NCBI GenBank assembly: GCA_014825775.1
Contig: MVAQ01000192.1
Coordinates: 1-42,121 of the forward strand
Direction of reading: 5' to 3'
DNA length: 42,121 nucleotides
Origin: Krasilnikovozyma curviuscula
Lineage: Eukaryota; Basidiomycota; Tremellomycetes; Cystofilobasidiales; Mrakiaceae
The notes under the pieces were generated by a model. It was given only the letters and a program-made list of their open reading frames with translations, had not been told where the DNA came from and searched no databases. Of the stretch, positions 11,371 to 22,078 are shown piece by piece. The stretch's first letter is position 1. Every line of letters begins with the position of its first letter. Position numbers and translations under genes: made by a program.

Positions 11371-13441
11371 ATGCTGTCTGCTGAGAAGGAAAAGAACTTG
11401 CAATCGATGGACGAGACGAAGCAGCCCAACGACCAGGAGAAGTTCATCCTCCCTGGTTTTACAGTGAAGCAGTCAGTCCAAACGTTCACCGGATGTCCAT
11501 CCGCCTTCCTTCTCTAACCAGTCCTCTTTTGGTTTCTACAGACTTCTTACTGCTATTCCGTTCGTTGTCATTACTCCCTTCAGCTTTTGAAATCTCACTG
11601 ACCTCGAACCCTGTCGTACCGCCTTTCTCGGCGCCTTATTGGCTTGGTTTATTTAGAACTGAATGCTTCGAGAGATCTGCCTTACACTCTGGTCTATATG
11701 TGTACGTCTCTCATTGATGTAGTATAGTGTTGTATGTTTACTGATCTATCTGAATTATTCGTCTAATCACCGCTATCTCTACTTTTTCTTGGCCCGCCTG
11801 GCACGAACTCCATCGACCATTTCTATGGTGGAACTACAGCATCCAAGATTTCGTTCTCCTCGCTGCTCTGTGGAAGGCCTCGACTTACATTCCCTTTGTC
11901 GTTGAGAAGGCGTAAGTCTTTTTCTATCATGCCTTTGACACGTTCCCTCGAAATTATTAACCTGAGTCGCCACCATGCCCCAACCCAACGCAAAAAAATG
12001 AAGCGCTCTCGGCTACTACCCATCCAAGGCTCTTACATTGGCTCTCTGGAATGCATACTGGTTCTGCTCCGGACTCGTCGCGACCGGTTTGTGGGTAATT
12101 GCTCATGAGTGTGGACACCAGGCCTTTTCGCCTTCAAAGACTATCAACAATGCCGTCGGCTGGGTCCTTCATAGTGCTCTCGGTGTCCCATACCACTCTT
12201 GGAGAATCTCTCACGGTAGACACCACGCTGCTTGCGGTCACTTGACTAGAGATGAAGTCTTTGTCCCAAGAACGAGAAATCAGTTGAAATACCCTGCTTT
12301 CGACGGCGAGAGAGAAGATGAACCCGGATTTAAGTCAGTTCTTACCCCTACTTGTTCAGCAGATCTGTGAAATAAAACTGATCCTTGCCTCTTTATATAT
12401 ATAGCGTTACCGCTGCACGCCAGGACGAATTGGCTGAAGCCATCAACGAATCACCACTCTACATTCTCTTCTACCTCGTTGCCCAGCAGTTGGTTGGTTG
12501 GCTCATGTATTTGACTAGAAAGTGAGTTTAGTAATCAAAGACTCTCTGTTGCTCAGTCTTTGACATATTTCAATACAATCCTTTCTAGCGCTTCCGGTCA
12601 ACTCTGGTTCCCAGCTGGCACTAACCACTTCAACCCTAACTCCATCATCTTTGACAAGAGACACTACAGGCAGATTATTGCTTCTGATGTTGGGATTGTA
12701 AGTATGCATCCTTAGTATTCTGCAGCGATGTTTTCCCGCGACCACGCAGAGGTTGACGTCGACCATCCCTCGTATTGCAGGCTCTTCTCATGGGTATTTT
12801 GGGTAGTTGGATTTACATTCGTGGTTTCCAAGAGGTTTATAACTATTACTTTGTTACCTACTTTTGGGGTAAGCGCATCTTGGTTCCACCGTCCCGATGC
12901 GCGATGCTGACCTGTTTTTCTTCACTGTAGTCAACCACTGGTTGGTTTCAATTACTTTCCTGCAACACACCGACCCATACCTCCCACATTACTCCGCCAA
13001 CGAATGGACCTTCGCCCGAGGTGCTCTAGCCACCGTCGACAGAAAGTGCCTCGGTTGGGTTGGACCATACATTCTGCACGGAATCTGTGAAACCCATGTT
13101 TCCCACCACGTGTCGTCCAAGATCCCCCACTACAATGCTTGGAAGGCTACTGCTGCTTTGAAGGAGTACCTTGGTCCCCACTAGTGAGTACAGCTCCAAT
13201 CACTTGCGATGAGTTCCCGTTTGACATCGTTTTTGTTTTGCATTGCAGCCAATACCGTGAAGGATCATTCTGGAAAGCTCTCTACACCAGCTACAGAGAC
13301 TGCCGTTTCATTGAAGACGGTGTTGACGTTCCATTTTACAAGAACGCCCGAGGTTTCGCCAAGATGCAGGCTGCCGAGGACGAAAACAGAGGCGTCTCTG
13401 ACTCTGGTATTGACGTCAACGACGACAAGAAGTCAGAGTAG
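11371..13441 (+). CDS. fad2: Delta-12-type fatty acid desaturase, copy A
   Basis: This is a membrane-bound di-iron desaturase of the FAD2 family, expected to convert oleate to linoleate in the ER. Ten exons (11371-11471, 11542-11559, 11657-11701, 11840-11911, 12004-12333, 12405-12521, 12589-12697, 12781-12868, 12931-13183, 13249-13441) join in phase to 441 aa. All three histidine boxes are present: HECGH, HGRHH and HVSHH. Hydrophobic segments lie between boxes 2 and 3, as usual. Exon 2 is only 18 nt. The fourth intron must end in AAG at 12001-12003, since no CAG or TAG lies nearby and the reading frame requires it. The gene is the upstream member of a tandem pair with copy B, with which it shares most intron positions. 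Delta-12 versus omega-3 specificity cannot be told from sequence alone. Confidence 0.92.
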
Positions 13442-14009
13442 AAAAAAAATTGTTGCATCAACATGGTGTTCTTTCCTTTCTTTGTTTTTGTCGGTTTCTG
13501 TTTAGCATACTTTCTTCAATCTCTCGTTCTCTTGCTTAGAATTAGTGATCCATCATCAGCTTCTTCCCTTTCCTCCTTTATCACATCCCGGTTTTTTCTA
13601 TGTTGCTCGTTTTCTTTCACCTCATTCTTTATACACTGCATCCTTTATTGTTAATAGATACATACGCATCCCATCTCTCACTATTCTAACCTCTGTTAGT
13701 GACCGGTCGGTAATTGCAAGCAGCGATCATTTTGGCCTGTACCACGCAACAGAATATTTTTACGGTCGTATCCCCGTTCCAAACGTTCTTCTCCTTTATC
13801 TGAAGACACTTGAAGAGCAAAAGATACACAAAACGACACGGCGACACAAATTACTTCCGGTGGCTAATCGCCTGGCTGGCTTCTACACATTTTTTTTGTG
13901 GCAGGCTAGTCCCAAGGAAAGCTTGACGTGCACCAGCAACGACTCTTCCTCTGGACTTTGAAAGATCTTTTCCTCCGAAGAGATTTATACTACTGCTTCA
14001 ACCAGGAAG
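13442..14009 (+). promoter_or_regulatory. Spacer between the two desaturases; promoter of copy B
   Basis: The gap of 568 bp holds the T-rich 3' end of copy A and the promoter of copy B. A frame crossing it (13545-13961) has no family features and is rejected. No clear TATA element was found, and no obvious repeat of copy A's upstream region was noticed by eye. Confidence 0.4.
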
Positions 14010-16124
14010 ATGGCTGATGAGAACGAAAAGCATCTCCAGGCTATGGACGAGTCGAATGGAGTAAGGGACTCACAGGCCTTCGTCGTTCCCAACTTCTCGT
14101 ATGTAATTCCACCTTTACTCCTGAATAGATCCATTAAGCTCATTGTTATCTCTTGTATCTTTGTTCCTTGCATTTGCTTGTGTCGTCGTCGTAAATCCGC
14201 AGTGTCAAGCAGTGAGTGCCAATCCAACACGTTTCTGGATTGTCGAACCGATTTACTGACGAAATCTTTTCTCTTCTGTTAATCAAAGACTCCTCACTGC
14301 CATCCCGTACGTGTAAACGTGATATCTGGGAGTCCATGGCCCGTCCTACCAGTTGATTTTCTCACCATTTATTTCTTATCGCTGTCACTCCTCTTGGCGC
14401 TGCTCTTAGACCTGAATGTTTCCAGCGATCCGCTCTTCACTCATCGCTCTACATGTCAGTTCTTTACCGTTCAATTATTTTAAGAACTGTGTTGTTCAAT
14501 ATGCTCACTTTATGGTCTGTTCTGTGGAAATTGGTGTGAATCTATGCAGCCTTCAAGATGTTGTTACTCTCGCTGTTTTCTGGAAACTCTCAGAATATAT
14601 ACCTTTCGTTGTTGAAAAGTCGTGAGTGTTGGATTCAGTATGAGGAATTGCTCCTTGGGCTGCCGACTGAAGTTTCACCATCGCCCCAACGCTTTAGAAC
14701 TCTCACTGGCTTCGCCGCTAGAGCCTTGACTTTCGCTCTCTGGAACGTGTACTGGTTCGGGGCAGGACTCGGAATGACAGGTTTGTGGGTCGTTGCCCAC
14801 GAATGTGGACACCAAGCCTTTTCTACCTCAAAGACCATCAACAACGCCGTCGGCTTCGTTGTCCACAGCGCTTTGGGTGTGCCATACCACGCGTGGAGAA
14901 TCTCGCACGGAAAACACCACGCTCACTGTGGTCACTTGACCAAAGATGAAGTTTTCGTCCCAAGAACCAGAACTCAGTTGAAGTTCCCTGCTTTTGATCC
15001 GGAAAAGGAGGATGAGGAAGGTTTGAAGTAAGGTCCAGTTTTCTGATAGCGTTAGCGTGGCCACGAGTAATCTAAGCACTCTATCTTTTTGCTCAAAGTG
15101 TTACTGCTGCTCGTCGCAATGAGCTCGCTGAAGCCATCCACGAGTCGCCAATGTATATCCTGTTCTGGTTAGTCGGACAACAGGTTCGTAGTTTGCTTCC
15201 TTTTTCTTCTGGGTTGAGGTTTCCAACGCGGGTTCTTTTTTTCATAGTTGGTTGGCTGGCAGATGTACCTCATCAGAAACGCCTCTGGTCAGAAATGGTA
15301 TCCAAAGTGGACTAACCACTTTCAGCCATCATCTGTTGTCTTCGAAAAGAGGCACTACAGACAGATCATTGCCTCTGATATTGGTCTTGTGAGTACTTTT
15401 GTCGCTAAGCTTCGTAACAGAATGGTTACTGACTTGGTTTGCTTGTTGTTCAAGTTGATGACTATCGCTGGTTTGCTCATGTGGGGTTACTTTCAAGGTG
15501 CTCAGGAGGTGGTCAACCATTACCTTATTCCATACTTCTGGAGTAAGTCAATATTTGTTCGTTTTCAGCTATCTTCCTTTCGACTATATACTGACCTCTT
15601 GTCTGTAAGTGAACCACTGGCTCGTGTCGATCGTCTATCTCCAACACACCGACCCGATGGTCCCACACTACTCCAACGCCGAATGGAACTTCGCCCGTGG
15701 TGCCCTTGCAACTATCGATCGAAACTGCATGGGCTGGGTTGGACCAGTCATGCTTCACGGCATTTGTGAAACTCACGTCTCACACCATGTTTCCTCCAAG
15801 ATCCCACATTATAACGCTTGGAAGGCAACCGCTGCGTTGAAGGAATACCTGGGCCCTCACTAGTGAGTCTAGTCTTCCTCTTCTGTCGCTTGTCGTTGAG
15901 CAAGCGTTTGACATGTCTGCTTTCTTTTTCTTTATAGCCAATGCCGTACTGGCTCGTTCTTGAAGGCTCTTTATACCAGCTACAGGGACTGCCGTTTCAT
16001 TGAAGACGGTGTTGACATTCCATTCTACAAGAACGCCAGAGGTATGGCTAAGATGCAGGCCGCTGATGATGCGTCCAAGGGGGTCTCTGATTCGGGAGTG
16101 GATGTTGTCGAAAGGGAAGAGTAG
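14010..16124 (+). CDS. fad2: Delta-12-type fatty acid desaturase, copy B
   Basis: This tandem paralogue of copy A is 435 aa from ten exons (14010-14098, 14289-14306, 14410-14454, 14550-14621, 14698-15027, 15099-15183, 15248-15388, 15455-15542, 15610-15862, 15938-16124). The histidine boxes HECGH, HGKHH and HVSHH are intact, so it should be active on the same ER lipid substrates. Exons 2-5, 8 and 9 have exactly the same lengths as in copy A. Copy B has an intron after GQQ (15184-15247) that copy A lacks, and it lacks copy A's intron within RNASG. Four introns end in AAG (14288, 15098, 15454, 15609), each forced by phase and by alignment to copy A. The pair may differ in regulation or specificity (delta-12 versus delta-15); this is not decidable here. 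Confidence 0.92.
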
Positions 16125-16927
16125 ATTTTGTTTGGGGGTTAGAAAAGAAGTTGCATACATTCACATAACTTCCGGTAGTCAAGGTTCTAGAGGGATTTTG
16201 GCTGCTGTCAGACATATCCCAAGCTACATTTAACACTTGCAGATACTTTTTTTCCCCTTGAGATTTCACCACGATTATCATGAACAATATAAATAATATC
16301 TTTTATTCCTTTTACCCTCGCTTCTCTGCAAAAACTCCGATTTAGAATGTTGTAGCTGGGATCTTGAAGATTCGAAGCCACAGTAGCCCCTAGGCGCGTA
16401 CATCTAGTCCGAAATAAACGCACCAGCCAGCCAGCAGCAGCAGTATATTTCAAAGGGAACTTCTGGATTTAACTCCGGGAACAAGATAGCACCTCAGAAT
16501 CGCTGTCAAACACCCAGTAGAACGCAAAGAGGGAAATGTTTCTAAATCTGCGGCGAGTTACGGACGTTGGCAACACTGGAAACGTTTCCAAGTAAACATA
16601 GGAAGCTACTTTAATGGTTTCTGGGTTTTCGAGCTGGAGTGGTGTGACAATGCGGTTGGAGCGGAGTAGCTAGAGTTTCGCAAGCAATATCAGCGTTGAT
16701 GTGGTGAGATAGAAACTATCTTGAGCTCTTCCAGAGCAAGAGAAAAAGGAAAGAAGTTAAGAGCTCTCCTAAGTTCTTTGTCTGGTCATCACTTTAAGAG
16801 CAGATCCCAGAAACAGCGCAAAACGGTCCACCTTTCCCGACAACAATCCAAAGTCTAGCCTCTGAATACTGTTAATACACTTCTAGCGTACAGATCTCCC
16901 TACAAGAAGTACCCTGAAACAACTTTT
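16125..16927. other. Convergent intergenic region; no gene seen
   Basis: This 803-bp gap lies between the 3' ends of desaturase copy B (+) and the cwf18 gene (-). Frames are short on both strands and none resembles a known family. I checked for tRNA-like boxes by eye and found none convincing. It probably contains both 3' untranslated regions. Confidence 0.4.
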
Positions 16928-17679
16928 TCAATCCTCTTCCTCTTCTTCTACATCATCGTCTATCTGTTGCAAAGCTTCCAACGCTCCAACAACGTCCATA
17001 GAATTGTCCCCTTTCTTTTGAGATGCAAGTCTCGTGCCTGAATTTATAATTCAAAGCAGGGATATTATCAGGAATAACCCATCAAGGTAGTAATGAGGAC
17101 GACTTACGAATTGTAGTCCTAATTGCTTCCTCTGTCTTCGGCTTCAGCTTCTGGCTTATTCGTTCCAAATCTCGTTTCAGATCCCAGTTAGCACGTTTTG
17201 GAGCAATATTCAGTAAGTTCTGAACTCGACAGAAACGTACAGCGCCTGTCAGCGAAACATTCTACAGGAAGGAGTGGGAATAGCAAACGAACAAGTTCCT
17301 CAGCCCTCTTTGTCTCGTCCTCCTTAATGATCTGGTCTGCTAGCCCTTCTACTGCTGACTCTACTGTATCATCTATCTTCTGATGCTGTTGTGGTAAATG
17401 TGACTCGGTCAGCTTATGCTTGTTTGGGAAAGGAAAGAGACGGGAAGAGGAGGAGTACTACCTTTCGAGCTGTCCTCGTTTCTGGATCGAAGTTTCTGGA
17501 CTGTACAGGTCTTCAAGTTCGTCCAATAATGTATCAGAATGTTACCCGGGTGAATAAGAAGAGGAAAGTATTCGAGAAACTTACTGGTTTTCATTCTCTT
17601 CGTCGACAATTCCTGCCTTCCTCTTCCTCAGGGCTTCGAGACGAGCCTTTCTCGCTGCTGATTCTTCTGCCAATGACAT
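16928..17679 (-). CDS. cwf18: Pre-mRNA splicing factor Cwf18 / CCDC12
   Basis: Five short exons (17679-17585, 17510-17462, 17385-17293, 17219-17108, 17037-16928) join in phase to 152 aa, the usual size for this family. The N-terminus is a basic coiled coil (AARKARLEALRKRKAG). Family hallmarks follow: RNFDPETRTARK, then DTVESAVEGLADQII, then NIAPKRANWDLKRDLERI, with an acidic tail. Cwf18/CCDC12 is a component of the activated spliceosome (NineTeen/Cdc5-associated complex) in the nucleus. The gene is hidden among shadow frames because every exon is under 115 nt. The second exon is entered through an AAG acceptor (complement of 17511-17513). The nearby CAG would break the frame and lead to a stop in the next exon. 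It is divergent from the GRC3 gene across a 198-bp shared promoter. Confidence 0.9.
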
Positions 17680-17877
17680 TTCTGTTGAATCTACAGCTGA
17701 TCCTGACCCCTATCCAAGAATCCAGTGAAAATGAAGGTGATGGTGTGGGTTCACTTTGTCCTTTCAGGTTTACCAGCGATTTTGGTCTTATTTTTTCGGT
17801 ACACCCAAACCACCATCTTTTGAAAACAATCTCCGGCAGTCAATCTCAAGTTCTTCAGTTTCTCCTAGTGGTACTAG
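17680..17877. promoter_or_regulatory. Bidirectional promoter between cwf18 and grc3
   Basis: Only 198 bp separate the two divergent start codons, so the two nuclear RNA-processing genes probably share regulatory DNA. T-rich tracts near 17780-17850 are the only visible feature. Shared control is inferred from the spacing. Confidence 0.5.
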
Positions 17878-20722
17878 ATGCCAATTGCAGTGTCAGCATC
17901 TTTCAAAAAGAGGAAGATAGAAATTTCACCAGAAGAACTTATCCCAGTCGACTCACCGATGCCCATGAGTGCAATTGCAGCCAGAAAAGCTGCTGCTGCA
18001 GCCTTGTTAGCTTCTCAGGCTGAAGTGTCTCCCAGCTCTGCTACAGCTCCAGTGCCAGCAGTGGCTTCGACTTCAGCTAAGGCTTCAGCCTCAAAATCAG
18101 AGTCTACGCCGAAGTCAACCAAAAGATCAAAGTCTAAGCTAAATTCAGCTCCAGCATCTTCTAAGAAATCCAAAACGAAGGCTACCCCAGCTTCCAAACC
18201 AGTCGTCGAAGAAGATCCATCGTACTTGGACTCATCTGATAATGAAGACATCACGTTTCACATGAACGGAGAAGCAGTCAACCTGGGTAACCCGTCCACC
18301 TCTTTCAAAAATGGAGAGCCTTCCCGGTATTGGGACTCTGGTGACTTGCCTCCTCTAGAAACTACTGGAAAATCAATATCGGCTCAGATAGATCTTGGTG
18401 TACAGAGAGCTTGGAGCCCTTCTGGGCCGGACAGTCGAAATGAAACTGTTGACAACAGTGACAGCGATATCGAGCTCGAAACTACATTGGTCGACAGAAG
18501 GATTCAGTTTTTCAATGATACAACGGTGGTTGAAGAGAGTGTCAGCGTAATGAACTCGAAGAAGAAGAGAAAGGAGAAGTTGTAAGTTTTTCGTTTGCGC
18601 TTCTGCATATACCTCCTCACAAACTCTTCGTTTCACTCTTCAGTAATAGTGGACCTGTTACGATATCAAACTTCCTTCCATCCTTTGGGTTCAATCTCGT
18701 TCGCATATCAAACGAAGAGCTCAGGAAAGTTTTCCGTGGCGTCGTGCATGACAGCGAATGTGCTGTTGTTGTCGGGCTCAAAGCTGAAGAGGTGCGACTT
18801 ACCACTTGATTCAATATTTTAGATGTGCACTAATACTTATCTGCTACACAGACCCTCGTGTTCTCCGGTATCTGTTCGCTGACGCCGTTGCATGGCTGCA
18901 CATCGATCTTCGCCTCAACTCTCTTACCATCATCAAGATCATACCCGATCTACGCGCCAACATCACACCCACTTCCTGTACTTCGACCTTCCTCTAAATC
19001 ACCCTCCCACTCTTCCTCTCCACTCTTGTCTTACGTGTCTCTCCCTCCTCACTGGGAACGCAACTTCGAATGCAGTTTCATATTACGCTCTCATCACTCG
19101 TCAGGTCTGGAATCGATAGGATCAGTAATTCCAGAGTTCTCTGGTGTCTGGAGAGGTCCCAGTAGCGGATGGGGAGTGAAAGGACTGTATCCAATCCTGT
19201 CGCAGGAAAGCAACTTAGTCGCTCATGAGATTCCAGAGTCGTGGGAGGATGCCTTTTCAAGCTCTGTTCCATCGCTGAAACTACATGGCGCTAGAGATGA
19301 TGACGAAGATGTGATGAATGAAGAAGACGAAATGGAACTCTATGCGCCTTGGATCGGTTTGGTCAAAGGTCCCAAGAGAAGTGGCAAGAGTGGGTTTGGG
19401 AGGTGCTTAGTCAACAGGTTGTTGGAGAGGTATGAGAAGGTAGCTTGGCTAGAATGCGATGTTGGACAGAGTGAATTCATGCCTGAAGGGTTTGTCAGTC
19501 TGTGTGTGGTAGATCAGCCTCTTCTTGGTTTGTTTACAATTTCTCCCGCTCAATACCGCTTAGTCACGACAGCTTACATTTCCTGTCTATGTTTGAAGGT
19601 CCTTCATTTACTCACTCAGCGGTGCCTTTCAGATCTCATTATATTGGATCTCCATCTCCCAAGCACAATCCTTCTCAGTACCTCGCCTGCATCGCTGATT
19701 TGCTGGAATCTTTCCGTCTTTCGATTCAATATCCACCAACCTCACCGTCGTCAGCCGACCCCTCCTCTAAGATATCTACTGTAGTACCTGTTGTCATCAA
19801 CACTCAAGGTTGGGTTAAAGGTCTTGGGATGGATCTTTTGCTGAGGATCGAATCTCTCTCCAAACCGACTCATTCTTTCGAGTTTGAAGTCAGGCAGAAC
19901 AATGTCGATCAAGGGTGGGATGCTCAAATACCTTCTGAAGGTGGCTGGGGGAAATATAGTAGGCGCGAGGCTGGTGAAGAGGATTTCTATGGCCAGCCAA
20001 GAAGTTTCCAGCACGAGTACCAACTCCAGCCTATACCAGAATCCACCCTACACGATAGATGGAATGCAACTGATCTCAGAACACTTTCGATGATGAGTTA
20101 CTTCCATGCTCACTTCTCACCAGCATCGCCTCCCTCGCCCTCCGAAGGTGTATCCCAACTAGCGACATCGTGGGATTTCTCGCTGCCTCTGGTTGCTCAT
20201 TTACCATGGGAGGTTTCTTGGAAAGAAACACTAGATGCAGTGTATCTTATTGGTCCTGGGAGCAGTGAGGTCATACCTGAAGAGATCTTGCTGGCCCTGA
20301 GTGGAAGCATCGTGGCTTTGGTCGTACCCGATGGTTATCTAAACAACGAACTCGCACCACCTTCTTTGAACTCTAGCCTTCCACCATATCACCCATCTTA
20401 TACGGTCCCACCACCCTCTGATTGCTCATCTGTTGGACTTGCTATCATTCGAACAATCGACACCAAAAATCTGACCTTCGAAATCTTGACACCGCTGCCA
20501 ACTCGGTTGTTGCAGAACGTGAAGATCATCGTACGGGGTGGTGGAGAACTACCTGTGATGGGAATGGTTGATTGGCGGGATGCTGATCAGGCCAAGGGAA
20601 TTTGTGGGGTTGAGCTTGAGAACGTGCCGTTCTTGGAGGAGGCCAACAGCGGAGCAGACTCGGTAGTAGGAGGAGGGAAGAGAAGAGTCAGAAGGAACGT
20701 GATGAGACGAGGACAGAATTAG
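17878..20722 (+). CDS. grc3: Polynucleotide 5'-hydroxyl kinase GRC3/NOL9
   Basis: GRC3 phosphorylates the 5'-OH end of pre-rRNA after cleavage by Las1 in ITS2, and acts in the nucleolus. Four exons (17878-18581, 18644-18791, 18852-19527, 19599-20722) give 883 aa. Residues 1-230 are a low-complexity Ser/Ala/Lys-rich nuclear-type extension with acidic patches. The kinase core shows a Walker A loop GPKRSGKSGFG, then LECDVGQSEF (the family's D-x-GQ-x-EF motif) and LGPSFTHSAVPF. The C-terminal part has the beta-rich region ending with a basic tail (KRRVRRNVMRRGQN). The last intron ends in AAG at 19598. Upstream TAG and CAG candidates would put the downstream exon out of frame. A Las1 partner is not in this window. 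Confidence 0.9.
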
Positions 20723-22078
20723 ATTACTATCGCTTCTGTAATTGTACTTGGATGCATCTAGATTGCTAGAAATTTTGGCACTACGGTCTTCCGTTTTCCT
20801 TTTTTGCTGTTCTGTTTACTTTTCTGCTTTTTCTCCCAAAACCTCTCTCCTTTCACTTGCACTTATTCACAGCACTCACAACCAGTTGCCCCACCTGAAG
20901 TTGAGAGCGTTCAGAAGTTTCGATAGGGAACTCAAGATCGCCTGATCACCAAATGTCAACACAGGTCAGGCTAAGATGCGCCAGGTCATCTTCAAAGCAA
21001 ACTGCTCATCCGAAGCACATGTAAGAGGAAAAAATTCATTTGAGAATTCCGAATACTGATGAAAAGCTTAGATCTGTCGGTGTACTTGCAGCAGATCAAA
21101 TCACAAACATGGCCATATCTTCGCGTCATCTTCTCTGTTCTTTTGTTTGCTAGACCTGTTCCATCGCATGTTACTGCTTCATTTCCATCTTGCTCCAATC
21201 CCTACACACTGTCTTGCATATACCTGCTGTATCATTTCTCTCGTCACATAGTTCTCATTCCCAATCACTGCCGTGGTTTCTCATTTTTCAACGATTTCCA
21301 GACTCGATGTCATCTCTATATCCATTGCTGTTGGAATTCTTCAGTCGTTCTATCTGGCCAAGCGAGCCACAGCCATCACTTGAAAATGGTGGAGTACGGA
21401 AGCCACTCACGTTGTGCGACGTACGAGTGTCGCACCAACCAGATCCTCGTCCAATTGATATTTGGTAGAAGAGACGGTTCAAGGGTAAGATAGGAACTTC
21501 AAACAATTGGAAATCTCTGAGGTTTTATAAGGTGAGCGTTCTGCTGGTTTCCAACCCCCAAGGAGCCACTACTGACCATTTCTGCTCCATCGGCCGTTGC
21601 TGCGTTGCATTAGCGTCTCGTTTCGTAGAAGTAATCAGCCTGGTAAGTCTAGTTGTGTCTGTTCTTTTATCTGTGCTACTTTCGGAGGTCCTGGCTAGTT
21701 GTTGCGGACCTTGATTGGCACTGAGAAGTAAGCCCCAGCCGTTTGGAGAACTCTGCCAGCCCGGTATTGCTGGAGCTGCAGGCTGGGGGATTCTGTTTTG
21801 GATCAAAAGGATCAGCAATCAGTGTCAAGATCCCACAGCCATGCTTTCTCCCCAACCTTCGGTTTAGAAGGTTGATTTTCCTAATTCTCGCACACACGCG
21901 TGCTGACGTCTTTTCTAGCGTTCAATTCACAGGTGCTCCAGGAATCCTTTATTGACCGTACGTAAGTAGGACTTAAGTAGCCTTTCAGAAGGATACTCTG
22001 ACGTTTCCTTGTTACTTCGGTTACCCTTTCGTGTTGCAGCAGACGGTAGACAGCCTCAATCTTGATTCCTCTTCCCTG
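20723..22078 (+). promoter_or_regulatory. Long upstream region and spliced leader of the sugar transporter gene
   Basis: No protein-coding gene is supported in this 1.36-kb stretch; frames on both strands are short and featureless. A TATA-like ttataa lies at 21525-21530. Several donor-like gtaag sites (for example 21641 and 21724) and a convincing intron at 21962-22039 suggest that the transporter mRNA has a spliced 5' leader. The length is unusual for this gene-dense window and fits a regulated sugar-transport gene, which is inference. Confidence 0.4.
21962..22039 (+). other. Probable 5' leader intron of the transporter gene
   Basis: A strong donor (gtaagtag) at 21962, a branch-like ctgac about 45 nt before the end, and a gcag acceptor at 22036-22039 define a 78-nt intron. 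Reading upstream of it in the transporter frame meets a stop (TGA in attgacc). The intron therefore lies in the untranslated leader, which supports ATG 22079 as the start. Confidence 0.5.

Noticed and set aside
13545..13961. Frame of 138 codons between the two desaturases
   Set aside because: Composition is that of T-rich noncoding DNA, there are no motifs, and it spans the likely 3' end of copy A and the promoter of copy B.
20992..21818. Several short frames on both strands before the transporter
   Set aside because: None exceeds 150 codons, none shows motifs, and they overlap each other in conflicting frames.
22031..22078. In-frame extension upstream of the transporter ATG
   Set aside because: It would need a GTG start. 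Across the likely intron at 21962-22039 the upstream frame meets a stop, so ATG 22079 was kept.
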